The notes under the pieces are model-generated. The model was not told the origin of the DNA. It saw nothing but the letters and a program-made list of their open reading frames with translations, and did not search any database. Positions 36,932-48,565 of a DNA stretch of 64,000 bases are shown one piece after another (the stretch's first letter is position 1; every line of letters begins with the position of its first letter). Location: the NCBI GenBank assembly GCA_019671005.1, contig CM033726.1, forward strand, positions 5,215,213 to 5,279,212. The letters run 5' to 3'. The stretch is from Hibiscus mutabilis (taxonomy: Eukaryota > Streptophyta > Magnoliopsida > Malvales > Malvaceae). Position numbers and translations under genes: made by a program.

Positions 36932-37370
36932 GGCTTTATTGGTTCAATATTCTCTTTTGAAAAAAAAATCTGAAATCCACCCCTTTCTAGTACATTTAGA
37001 AAAATACCTCACATTTGGTATATATAAATACGACTCGCGTTTTGATAAGTGTGAATTCTAAACTCGCTTTTCGCATGACGCGATTTTGGGGCTGATGTGA
37101 CATGTCTTATCTGTTGGCATCATTTAAATATTCAGTAAAAAGAACTCGTGCCTGGCAGGATGCGAGTTCAACGATATAATCAGATGAAACGGCGGGAATT
37201 TATCGTAGTAAAAATGAAACGATTGAAAAATAAATGACCGCGTTAAAATTACAAAGAAGTCACGCTGGACAAAACGCGGAATCCTGATTAGTGAATACGC
37301 GTCCTACAGGACGCGAGTTTCTTTAAAGTCGCATTTGAACTGGTGCGAGTTCAAGTATAAATAACCCTCC
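36932..37370 (+). repeat. Left inverted arm with CGCGAGTT hairpins
   Basis: The terminal inverted repeat and its inner extension carry several short imperfect palindromes of the form AACTCGCG-N-CGCGAGTT: about 37032-37045, 37059-37085, 37143-37172 and 37292-37322. The right arm has counterparts, at 47530-47570, 47610-47640 and 47690-47755. A short leader region with TATAAATA at about 37355 leads into the PMD gene. Confidence 0.7.
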
Positions 37371-37476
37371 TACCCCACAAGTTAAATTACACCAAACATA
37401 AATTATCTCTCAATTCCTTCTATATTCTTTCACATTCGTGATAATATCTCAGTTGTAGTTTATCGAGTTTAAAATA

Positions 37477-39229
37477 ATGGAGAGGCCCCTTATAAGGTTG
37501 GATCATAAACACGTCTTCGATTTTTTGCGGAAAAATGTAAGTGTTATTTATTTATTTAAAATTTATATTTTTAGTTTTTATTTAGTTGTATTTAAAAATA
37601 ATAATACGGTAGTTTGAAATTGAAATTAAGGTAGGGATGTTTAATTTTTTTAGGATGGGATGAAACGTCGTCACGAAGTCTTTATCACTCGGATGACGAA
37701 TGGACCCGACCCGCGTCTAGAAGAATATATTTCAAGGGCCGGATTTTTGCATGTATCCAAAATTATTGGAGGTGCAAAATTGGATGTTGATTTGATCAAC
37801 GCCCTTGTAGAGAGGTGGAGGCCGGAGACACACACATTCCACCTTCGGTGCGGTGAGGCGACGGTAACCTTGGAGGACTGTCGCATATTCTCGATCTGCC
37901 GGTAGATGGAGAGCCTATTACAGGTCATAGTAGTGGTGACTGGCGTGGCCTGTGTTTTGAGTTGCTAGGGGTTATGCCAGATAGGATGGATGGTGGTTAT
38001 GTATCTGCGGTGGTTGCAGGAAAATTATAGCCATTTACCGCATGAGGCGAACGAGAAAGTGGCGATGGTAAAGAATATTACTTTTGTGAATATTAATGAA
38101 ATAATTAAATTTCAATATTTTAATATATATTTTTCCATATTGTATGCTTATGCTCGCGCTCATATTACAAATAATTGGCGGGATATTAGTGCCGAACAAA
38201 TCTCGCAATAAAGTACATATGTTATGGTTGTTGCATTTGCGAGATTTTGATGATGCCGGTAGACTGAGCTGGGGATCGGTGGTACTGACATTTCTTTTTA
38301 GAGAGTTGTGCAAGACCACAAATCCTGAGAAGCATGACATTAGAGATTGTCTTATGTTGCTGCAGTCTTGGGCGTGGTTCAGAATGCCATTTTTACACCC
38401 TGAACTGAGCGTGTCGAGTCTTTATATTTTCCACTATGCCGGAGGTAAGGAAAAAAAGTAATTTTTAAGAAAGTAAAAAAAATGGTAGCCATTTTTTAAT
38501 ATTAAAGTAATCTTGGTTGTTTTGTAGGTGGAGCGGTAATTTAAGCCATATTGGTCTAGCCAAAGGTCTAAAGGCTATCAGACATGACATTGAGATTGAG
38601 TACATGAATCAGGTAAATATTTGGAGTTTGAATTTAATATTACATTTGATGTAAATATTTAAAATAATGTTTATCAATTTAAGTTATTATTGTAAATTGT
38701 ACAGTTTTTGTAGACACTGTACTCGGATCCAAGTATCCACGATTGTCTGCTTGAATTTTCAGAGGGGACAAAGAGTGCTTGGACGGCGAAGGTACCACTC
38801 ATCTTATACGCTACAGTTGAGTGGCATCCGAGCGATCGCGTCTTACAGCAGTTTGGTTGCATTCAAAGAATCCCGAAAAACCCTCCAAATTTTGATGTAT
38901 TACATAGGCTCACTCGACAAGGAAAGCTCGACGTATAATAAATTTAATTGGTTTAATGTTTTATAAATTTGAACGTAGTTTATATTTATAAAGAAAAATA
39001 AAATTTTTGCACAATATTGATTGGTCGGTGAGGCACATAGAGTGGATGGAAAGAGATCTTCTGCGCCGGCAGTCCATTCGTGACTATGTAATGTTCGATA
39101 CGATGGTCAGCCAGAATTACTTTCCGTGGTACTTGGTGAATGGGAAGCCAAATCTTTTGACTCCAGAGGAGCAAGCCGTCGTCATTGAGCGTGTGCAACG
39201 CAACCGCCTGCAGACTGAACGTACGAAGG
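37477..39229 (+). pseudogene. Plant mobile domain (PMD/MAIN-like) gene, inactivated
   Basis: PMD proteins (the MAIN and PP7-long-form type) are found in transposons and as host genes; the molecular role of the transposon forms is unknown to me. Exon 1 (37477-37536) encodes 20 residues. Exon 2 starts at 37654 and contains the hallmark A-L-V-E-R-W-R-P-E-T-H-T-F-H-L, then D-L-P-V-D-G-E-P. Later pieces carry R-W-L-Q-E-N, I-L-V-P-N-K-S-R-N-K-V-H (38165-38450), L-S-H-I-G-L-A-K-G-L (38530-38610), V-P-L-I-L-Y-A-T-V-E-W-H (about 38790) and a final segment at 39007-39229. Damage seen: frameshifts near 37880 and 38006, another near 38168, an in-frame TAG near 38710 where the family has tryptophan, and lost AG acceptors before two exons. 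The frame is cut at 39229, where the nested LTR begins. Confidence 0.85.
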
Positions 39230-42200
39230 TGTAGCAATCCTGTTTTTACGGAGGGTGTTTTGCTAAAAAAGAGTTTTCAAAGTGTTTGGGGGTCTTTCGG
39301 GTATTTAAAAATGTGTATTCCGTGGGATTTTGAAAAAACCGTATTTTATTTAAAAATAGAGTCGCCACCGGCCACTAAGGTAGGCCGGACACCATAAAAC
39401 CAGGGATTTTTAAAAATGTTGGGTTCATGAGTCGGTTACGGATGAGGAAGAATTAGCACCCCACACTGCCCAAAATTGGTACTTTAATAATTGCCGATGT
39501 ATTAATATCAAACTTTTTGGATTAAAGTGATAATTAAATTAAAATTTGGTTATAAGTGCGAGTAAATTTTAAGGGGCCCGTTATTCAAGAATAAACTGAT
39601 AGACCACCATTACTGCGCTTGATACTGGCCACGTTTACGCTCGAATAAAAGGGCACTGCATTGACAAATAATATTCCATTATGCAATCTTAGAAAACAAT
39701 TTAAAAAAAAACATACATCCACATTGACATGATACTAAAACATAAAAACATGAATATTACAATATTGAACAAAAATAATAAAATGCACGAACATCACATA
39801 TCACAATAATAAAAACAAAGCATAAACAAAAACATGTGAAAAAGGAAAAAAACATACTTCAAGAATTAATTAATCACTTATATACATGTTAAAATATATA
39901 TTAAAAAAAACCACAATGCAACATATGCATGACATAGATAAAATATGATACTAAACTAACTAATCAAAGCAACATGCTAGCATAAAGAAACTAACTTGAT
40001 ACTTAACATATGACACAATTTATACGTATAAATTAAAATATCATGACATCATGTGTAACAAAAACATCGCACTAACATATAATCGAAAAACATAGAACTC
40101 ATGCTAACACATATAAGCATATCATGAAAACTAAACTAAAACATAACATATAAAAGCGAACATGTATACCACATGGACAAATAAATTAAAACATAGAAAT
40201 ATGACATAACACGTATTAGTACACATATTATAAAGAACATAAATAAACATAATGTATTAAAACATATACAAACACAACAGAGCACTGTAAACATGCTAAA
40301 AAACAAAAAAAACATATGATATAAATATTTAAAATATAAAAAGAGACCGAAATGATGTAAAATAAGACAAGATGATAGAAATTAAAACAAATAAAAACCA
40401 ATTTAGGGATGGGATTGCAAACTGAACAAAACTTGAAAGAGCTGAATATGTAATAAAACCAAGGGGCAAGCTCAAAGTGCAAACATCATATGGGAAGGAA
40501 TGACTAAGGGCGTGATTGTGCCATTTAAAACCTCATTTAATTTAGCTTCAGGGACTGATTTAAAAGAAATCAAAAAGAAAGGGGGACTGGGGTGTCAAAA
40601 ACCCATGCGGCGAGCCAAAAACAAAAGAAAAAGAAAACGCGGAGGGACTAGTGCCGTAATTATACCGTTTGAAAATAAAATCAGCTTATAAAAGGACTAT
40701 ATCAGGTTCATTTGCAACATTTCTGCCATTTTTCTTTAACCCCCAAAAAACCAATTTATTATATCTCACAATTTAAATCGGCCAAACCCTAAAACCAGAA
40801 AAACTTCTCCAACAACTCTCATTTCCAAAAGCCGGCGGTGGTTCGGCTACTCCGGCCACCGCCAAACACTACCAACCGTTAATAGACCCCTAAAACAGAA
40901 CCCCTTCCTTGATTTAAAAGCCAAAAACCCACATTTCAGAAAATACGAACCACAATCCCCTCTTTTTTTGAAATCAAAACCCTTTTTAGAAGTAAAATCC
41001 CTCTTTTTTAAGAGATTGAAACAATTTTTTAAACAAACCCTCTAAAAATGATCATCCGACTCACCCTACACGGCTCGGAAGAAAACTGCGAGGCTTGTCA
41101 TCGGACGACGGCCATCACAACTGCGGGGTAAACTTTGAACCCTTATTTATTTTTTGTTGTTACTGTTGATATTATTATTATTTACTACATGCAAGAAAAA
41201 AATACAGAAGAAGAGGATACCTCTCTAGAATCTTGTTTTTTTTATTTCGAAATCTTAGCACAATATGGTTGAATACATTGGTTTATATGCTCTCTTTGTT
41301 CTAAATTTTTTGTTTACATAGATAAGCAAAAATTAAATGCTTGTACTATTGATTTGACGTGGATCTGGATCCTCTTTTTTATGTGTTTCGGCCATATCCA
41401 GACGGTACCGCCAGTGAGGGGAAGTGTACGACGGAAGTGGGCGGAGCGGTGATGCAGCCACGTGGTCGGAGCTGGTGGAGAGCAATCGGCCAGTTTTATT
41501 CCTGGCCGTTGGATCAGATTTGATCCAACGACTAGGATTACTTGAAGATCGAACGTCTTAGATTACTTTTGGAGAGTTGTCGTGGTTGCATAGGATGATC
41601 ACACATGGCATGAGGATACATACGGTCTCGCACGTGCAAGACGAGCAGTCCGAAAGTGCATCACACGCGCCAGCTAAAGGGTCATCTTGGACTGATCTGG
41701 ACCGTTGGATTAAGATTTGACCCAACGGCTAGGATGAAGGCGGCTATAAGATAAAAGATCAAATTAGGGGTTTTTATATCATATACAAAATTAGGGTTTT
41801 AACTATTGGGATGGCCGGCTTGGGCCTATGTAAATATTTTTGGTTTTTTTGGGTTTTAAGTTGTATTAGACTTGGACTTAATATAATAATTTATATTGGA
41901 TCTGTTTTCAATTTAAACCCAACAATTATAATAATACATGTATATATTAATTATACATATACATATGGACACGCAATATATATTTATATAGACACTTACT
42001 CGCAATACATAGAAAAACGTGCACACATATAATAGTAATACACACATACACATACATACTTCATAGACCTTAATACATATATACACATAATATATTAATA
42101 CACTCGCATACAAAACATTCATGCAAATTAACACATATATCACATAACATTCAAACACATAACATACATATACATATATTTGTTCACACACCAAATTAAT

Positions 42201-42413
42201 ATAAATGTACACACATTATACATACAAATAATTAAAGCATATGTAACATGCAAACATACATACGACACACATATACCACATACATATTAGTCACACGTGC
42301 ATAATAAACACACATAATAATACTATATATGTATACATACAATAATATCTATTAATTATTATACTAATATATTAACACAATATTTATAAACCAGATAAAA
42401 ATGAGTGATTACA
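39230..42413 (-). mobile_element. 3' LTR of the nested gypsy-type element
   Basis: On the minus strand this starts TGTAATCACTC (42413) and ends GGATTGCTACA (39230), 3184 bp. It is the same LTR family as the solo LTR at 13574-16200, including the block with GAGTCGCCACC, GGACACC, GAGTCGGTTACG and TTAGCACCC at 39358-39470. A purine tract, AAAGAGGGG, lies just upstream in element orientation (42414-42430), so this is the 3' LTR. The left target flank is GAAGG (39225-39229). The interior contains A-rich and CACATA-rich low-complexity runs (39660-40330 and 41930-42330). Confidence 0.82.
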
Positions 42414-45400
42414 GTTGCCCCTCTTTGCTTTTTCTCGTGGAACGGGAATAAAGCAAATATCATAAGCACTCATTTTTATCTAACTTCCTTGTTTGTGGCT
42501 TCGGAATCACGTGTTCTTCTAGAACTTTCCGTTTTTCCTTAGCTGAATCTTTAGGTTCGTAAGTTCTTTCTATATAGAACTTCTTCACCTTCTGATCTTT
42601 GAGCTACAGGTCCTTCCTTGAAATCCTGGAGTTAGAATTCTTCCTATATAGAACCTTTCACTAGGAAGCACGAAAACACATGCCCTTCCTATATAGAACA
42701 TTTATATTCGAATTTGGGATTCATGCCACAATGGCTACCGATCTTTTTGGACTTACACTACTAAGGCTGCCGAAATCTTTCTTTAAATTTGGGGATTCTT
42801 GCCAAAAACGGCTACAGATCTTTCTAGACTTACGCTACTAAGGCTGCCGTCATGCCCGAAGGACTTATTGATGGCCTGAGGAGCTTAATATCTGGCTTCA
42901 CGCTACTATAGCTACCGTCATCTGGCCTCACGCTACTGTGGCTGCCTCATCATACCCGAAGGTCTTATTGATAGCTCGAAGAACTTATCACCATGCTCGA
43001 AAGACTTATCGGTGGCTCAAAAGACTTATCATCATGCCTGAATGACTTACTGATGACCCGAAGGACTTAATATCTGGCTTCACGCTACTATGGATATCAT
43101 CATCTGGCCTCACGCTACTATGGCTGCCTCATCATGCCCGAAAGTATTATTGATGGCCCGAAAGACTTATTACCATGCTCGAAAGACTTACCGGCAGCCC
43201 GAAGGACTTACTGACGACCCGAAGGACTTAATATATGGCTTCACGCTACTATGGCTACCATCATCTGACCTCACGCTACTATGGTTGCCTCATCATGCCC
43301 GAAGGTCTTATTGATGGTCTGAAGAACTTACCATCATGCTCGAAAGACTTACCGGTGTCCAGAAGGACTTATTATCATGCCCAAAGGCCTTATTGATGGC
43401 CCGAAAGACTTAATATATGGCTTTACGCTACTATGGCTACCGTTATCTGGCCTCACGCTACTATGGCTGATAATCTTTCTTTCTTCAATAAAATCTACTT
43501 CTTAAAACTCTTTGATAATTATTCAAATACCTGTCTAAAACAAGCAAAAATTGACATGCCTCTATCTATATGATGCATGCAATGTAAAGCTTTATTTTTC
43601 TTCTTCTTCCATTTTTTTCTTCTTCTTCGTCTTTTAAATATGTTTTAAAATCCTATGCCCGGAAAAGTTATTTTTCGGATTTCTCCATTTCTTTTCTTTT
43701 TGCAATATGCTCAGTTTTGATCTTTATTTTCATCAATCTTTCCTTTATCAATTGAATACCCGCTCTTGCTCTCTTGCACAAGCAACCGTCTTTCTTCTTC
43801 GGGGTCTCTACCCACTTCACAAATAAGCTCATTCTATTCTCTATATCATTCTTGTGTCTTCCCATTCTTCATGTTCTGCATTGCCACACTCAATCATGAG
43901 CTTAGCTATCTTCCACTTCTTTGACCCAAAATTTGAAGTATTTGTCAGTTTCATCATCGGGCGAGCAAATGCTTTCATGCTTTGAACTTAACTTCTAAAT
44001 TTAATCTTTTTGCTGCTTCTTGACGGAAACCATATCTCGGTCCCTATGCTCTAGCTCTTTAGAGAATCAATGTTTATCTCTTACCTTCCCTCGTATTTCG
44101 GAATCTCATTCTTTCCCCGATTTGTTTTTCATTTCCTTGAACCAACCAAAGCATCATAGCTGAAACCCGCTTCTTGCTCTTGAGCCGTCTGATATATATT
44201 CTTGTCATCATCTTTATCTTAGACATTGAGGGGTCATTTCTCTGGTTAGGTGCCCAATAATATCCACAACATTGTGTTCTGGATCTTATCTCTGAAGTAA
44301 TACATGAAAATCTTTGTTGCTTTAATTTGTCAATTTGTTGATTGGCATTCCACTGAAGAGTGTCATTTAGATTAACATACGGGATCTTGAAATCAAAATC
44401 TTAGTATAACAAACAACAGAATATGAACTCTGGATATCAAGTGCAAGAGAGTCTTAAATTCGACCGTTCAACGGCCATTTCAAGCATAGCTTGGATCCAT
44501 AAGGACTTCGAATGTTGCGGCGATTCAAGGCTGTGAAGTCTTCCTAGATGACTCGGTTCATCTTCATGATTACCGCGTTACTGTATAATACTTCTCTTTC
44601 TGAATTCTCATTATTTGCTCTGCCCTAAAAAGGGTAGACTTGTTTGACCACTCGAGTGCAGAAATATCATTCTAAGATTAAAGTTCTAGATGGGTGTATG
44701 TGTTTATACTTATGCTATTGTTCATTTTTCTCTCATTTTTCTTTTTTTTATTTTTTTATTTTTTCATGCGTTTATCATTATTTTTGAGGAAATCAACTCG
44801 TCACAGTTCTTTGTCTTGAAGACAACGATGGAGCAAACAACATTACCCCAAGTTACTCGGCATAGTCACGATTTGAAAATATTACCACCACTCATGAAGC
44901 TAAGGTTTCTTGACTTGGATGGTGTATTGCAACCTTATTGCTTCAGCGGAGTGCCCCAAAATTTTCACACTCTTATCCGGACAAGCCTATTACCAAGCTT
45001 CGAACATATGAGTGTTTTTTTATTTAATCCACCTAATATTGTTATTTTCTTTTATTCTACACACATGTGTCCTATTTTGATTGTTAACTCTTTAGTGCAT
45101 AAAAGATTACGCTTTAGAGTTTCAATTTCAAGCAACTCTACATGGTTAACATTTAGAGCTTTTTCGTCCTTGAATGTCATCGAAAGAGTAATAGTCTTGC
45201 TTTGCTGACCAGAGTCTATTGGGGAGATCACACCTCATCGTTATCACAACATCCAACTAATGTCACATCTTGAAATAGATATCCAGTGACCTATGGCGAC
45301 GAGAAAAGATACACATCTATGTGCTTTCAAGAACATTGTATGTTAAGCGAAATGGGTTCTTCATTGGAATGAAAATCAACAAACATGACGTATGCCCCTT

Positions 45401-46690
45401 CACAAAATATCTTTACCACATGTGGGCCACATGTAGTAAAGTTGGTCCCTTGCATTACTTCAAGAAAGTCTTCTAATGCAGAGACATCTTTGGTTTTCTT
45501 AGCACTATGTAAACTTGCCCCTCATCCTTGGTTCTCCACTACTGAATCAGTTCTTGTGTCAAGGTCCCATTATTGATCAGCTTCTTGATCTCCTCCAATA
45601 AAGGTTTACACTTTCTGGTGGGATACCCTGGTGCCCCCATGTAGAATTCACATGTGCTACTCGATTCGAAGCTATGGGCCGATGGATCAGGTGTAATCTT
45701 CATTGGTCTAGGAGCAAGATGACGACCTTCTACCAAATAAGGCCATATGTTTGAGATGGATACTCCGAACACTTCCAAATTTGCACTCGTCCGAGGAATT
45801 TTCCTTGATGATCCCGAAGTGTCAGTCTGTCTTCTTCTTTTACGACCACGAGAACTTTGGAGGTGACACTCATTTACTTCTTTATCTTCATCTACCTTCT
45901 CCTCAGTTTGGTCCTTAAACTTAAACCCTAATTTTTATTCTTAGATTACATATTCTATCATCTCTCCAATCGTCATAAAATCCTCGAATATGCTTATTGA
46001 TCTCTCCAACATCATATCGAAGAAAGGAAAGGGAAGCGTTGCATGGAACAAGGGAGTCAACTCTTCTTATGCTATAGAAGGCTAAACTTGGGTTGCTGAA
46101 CATCGCCACCTTAGTGCATACTCCCTGAAGCTTTCATTTGGTCTCATTTTCTCATTTTGAAGAAACTGACGACAGTGCGCTAAGTCTAAAGCATATTTGT
46201 ACTGACTCAAGAAGGCATTAACAAGGTCACCCCATGACTGAACTTGGTTTCTGCTCAAACGGTTATACCACACTGCTGCAGGTCCTGTCAGGCTATCATA
46301 GAAGTAGTGGATCAATAACTCTTTATTCTTCATGTATCCCTCTATTTTCTGCAAAACATGGACAAGTGAACCTTCGGACAGCTAGTTCCGTCATACTGCA
46401 CAAATATGGGAATCTTGAAACCCAGAGGAATGAACAAATTAGGGACTAGGCAGAGTTTCCTCGTATTGAAAACATCTAGTTTTTCTTTCTTCTTTAGATC
46501 CTTCTCGATTCTTTCTTCTAGCAGGTCAAGCCTCGACTCCTTAGTTCGTTCCATTTTTTTAACCAGTTCTGTCATCAAACCCCAGAAATTAAATGATGAA
46601 GTGCCATGCAATGATAAAATAATTAAACAATGCAAAGGATGTAATGCAAATGCAATGCATGAATGTCGCCTGTCGTAGCCCAAAATCCAA
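42414..46690 (-). mobile_element. Internal region of the nested element, pol-less
   Basis: This lies between the purine tract and the gag remnants. It has a minisatellite at 42850-43490 and degraded sequence at 43500-45540. I find none of the usual protease, reverse transcriptase, RNase H or integrase motifs, so the element seems non-autonomous. No 5' LTR follows gag on the right; the junction with the host element is at about 46680-46700. Confidence 0.65.
42850..43490. repeat. Minisatellite, about 160-180-bp units, 4 copies
   Basis: The unit start TAATATCTGGCTTCACGCTACT or a variant occurs near 42889, 43068, 43229 and 43411. Each unit contains shorter sub-repeats CTCACGCTACTATGGCTGCC and CCCGAAGGACTTA-type segments. 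Confidence 0.8.
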
Positions 46691-46700
46691 TTAAACATGC
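45540..46700 (-). pseudogene. Retrotransposon gag remnant, frameshifted
   Basis: Minus-strand pieces in order resemble a Ty3/gypsy-type gag. 46710-46342 ends with G-T-S-C-P-K-V-H-L and M-F-C-R-K. 46354-46082 has the gag core L-T-G-P-A-A-V-W-Y, F-L-S-Q-Y-K-Y and F-R-E-Y-A-L-R-W-R. 46109-45921 and 45778-45539 continue; the last contains C-E-F-Y-M-G-A-P-G-Y-P-T-R-K-C, a decayed zinc-knuckle-like spacing. Frame changes lie near 46350 and between the later pieces. The orientation agrees with the minus-strand 3' LTR. Confidence 0.75.
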
Positions 46701-47500
46701 ATACTGACATTTGTTTTCGTGTTATTCATGCACAAAAACAAGGCCACGTAGCGTTTTTAATGCAATTTTTACCAAAGTTTGGATATGTTATACTGGATTA
46801 TTTTTACACCGTTTTAAAGAGACGAATATATACTACGATGTCGATGTTCAATAACAAGAAAATTTATCACCTAATATTTTGTAAAGTCACCTAAAACATG
46901 CCTACCGACACTTGTTTTCATGTTACTCAATGCACAAAAACAAAGCCATATAGCGTTTTTAACGCAATTTTTACCCAAGTTCGGATACCTTATACTGGAT
47001 AATTTTTACACCGTTTTAAAGAGACGAATCTATACCACGACGTCGATGTTCAATAACAAGAAAAATTATCACCAAACAAAGTGTAAAGTCACCTAAAAAT
47101 ATGCCTACCGACACTTGTTTTCATGTTACTCAATGCACAAAAACAAGGCCCATAGCGTTTTTAACATAATTTTTACCAAAATTTGGATACCATATAATGG
47201 ATGATTTTTACACCGTTTTAAAGAGACGAATCTATACTACGACGTCGATGTTCAATAACAAGAAAAATTATCACCCAACAAAGTGTTAAGTCACCTAAAA
47301 CATGCCTACCGACACTTATTTTCATGTTAATGCACAAAAACAAGGCCACATAGCGTTTTTAACGCAATTTTTACCAAAGTTCAGATACCTTATACTGGAT
47401 GATTTTTACACCGTTTTACAGAGATGAATCTATACTACGACGTCGATGTTAAATTACAAGAAAAATTATCACCCAACAAAGTGTAAATTCACCTAAAACA
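46690..47500. repeat. Tandem array, about 200-bp unit, 4 copies
   Basis: ACATGCCTACCGACACTTGT or a variant starts units near 46693, 46892, 47094 and 47294, with a partial start at 47492. Units share CAAAAACAAGGCC, TAGCGTTTTTAACGC, TTTTACACCGTTTTA and GACGTCGATGTT. The array ends where the right arm of the Mutator-like element begins. Confidence 0.85.
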
Positions 47501-47859
47501 TGCCTATCGATCCATGTTTACTCATCTATTACACGACAAACTTGCGTTCCATTGAACGCGAGTTCAATGATATAAAACGACAAGTTACGCCGTTTCATCT
47601 CAATTTATCGCAAAACTTGCGTTCTGCTATACGCGAGTTACTTAATCCAATTAAAATAACCGGCCGTAGGAAAAGCGGCGCCACATTAGCCCTAAACTCG
47701 CGTCAGGCAAAACGCGAGTTTAGAATCCGCACTTGTCAAAACGCGAGTCGTGTCTATGTGTACCAAATGGGGGTATTTTTCCCAATGTACTTCAAAGGGG
47801 GTGGATATAAGATTTTTTCCCCAAAAAGGGAATATTGAACCAATAAAGCCGTGACTTTG

Positions 47860-48565
47860 GATTTAATTATCTTATATTGGTTTGTTTTAAACTTTTATCG
47901 GATTTATTTTTAGTTTTTTTCTGAACTTCTGCTAGAATATTAGACTGTTGGTTTTATACAAACTTTGGACTGTTTTATGGAATGAAATTCGGATATAGCT
48001 TTTTCCGAGTAATTGTTTTATTGGGACTGTATTGTAGCACCCTCGATTTAGTCGTAGCGTCCAGACCGGAAATGGGTGTTACATTTATATTGTTTTGGTC
48101 TAAATTTAAACATGCGATATAATTATATTTATGGTTAAATTTTATGTTTTTTCTCATAAATTTTACTGAAATTTTTACTCTAGTATATGTGATTTAACAT
48201 GTTTGTTAAGCTATGAGGTCGTATTTAGTTAAATGACAATTTTTAATAATTTTATCACTTTCTAATCAGTAATTTCAATGACATAAAGTATAAATTGACG
48301 ATGACGAAATGTACATGATTTCTAGTAATTCATGAATAAGAACATTCATCGACTATGGACATACATGAAAGTTCATGTAATATGCACTCTAAAAGAAAGG
48401 AATGAAGGAAATTGTACCATCAAGATATTATTACATTTTTAAACCCCATACAAGATGTAACGAGATAGCTGCATCTTGTGGATAAAAATACAACCTACAC
48501 TCTTTTCATCGTCACAAAAAGATGCCGAAACCGAAATAGGCAAACCGAACTCTACACGTTCAACA
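47860..48565. other. Intergenic, 3' side of the ANTH gene
   Basis: AT-rich. A short stretch at 48033-48083 begins TGTAGCACCC and ends GGGTGTTACA, like LTR edges, but is too small to be an element. The part nearest 48565 is likely 3' UTR of the minus-strand gene. Confidence 0.45.

Larger units (their letters stand above)
36932..47850. mobile_element. Mutator-like element carrying a PMD gene, 10.9 kb
   Basis: GTGACTTTG flanks the element perfectly (36923-36931 and 47851-47859), the 9-bp duplication made by Mutator-type transposases. The ends are inverted: GGCTTTATTGGTTCAATAT on the left and its complement on the right. The arms match over about 260-290 bp (36932-37215 against 47590-47850 in complement), with anchors GTACATT, CGACTCGCGTTTTGA and ATTCTAAACTCGC. 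Inside the left arm is a plus-strand plant-mobile-domain gene (37477-39229). An LTR element is nested from 39230. A 200-bp tandem array precedes the right arm. I see no MURA-type transposase, so the copy is non-autonomous or has lost it. Confidence 0.85.

Noticed and set aside
36685..36960. 91-codon ORF at the left edge of the Mutator-like element
   Set aside because: It crosses the target duplication and the element border, and shows no domain.
44690..45208. 172-codon plus-strand ORF
   Set aside because: No domain seen; it is antisense to the internal region of the minus-strand retroelement and starts in a T-rich run.
48033..48083. Tiny element TGTAGCACCC...GGGTGTTACA
   Set aside because: At 51 bp and with no matching flanks it is at most an LTR edge remnant.
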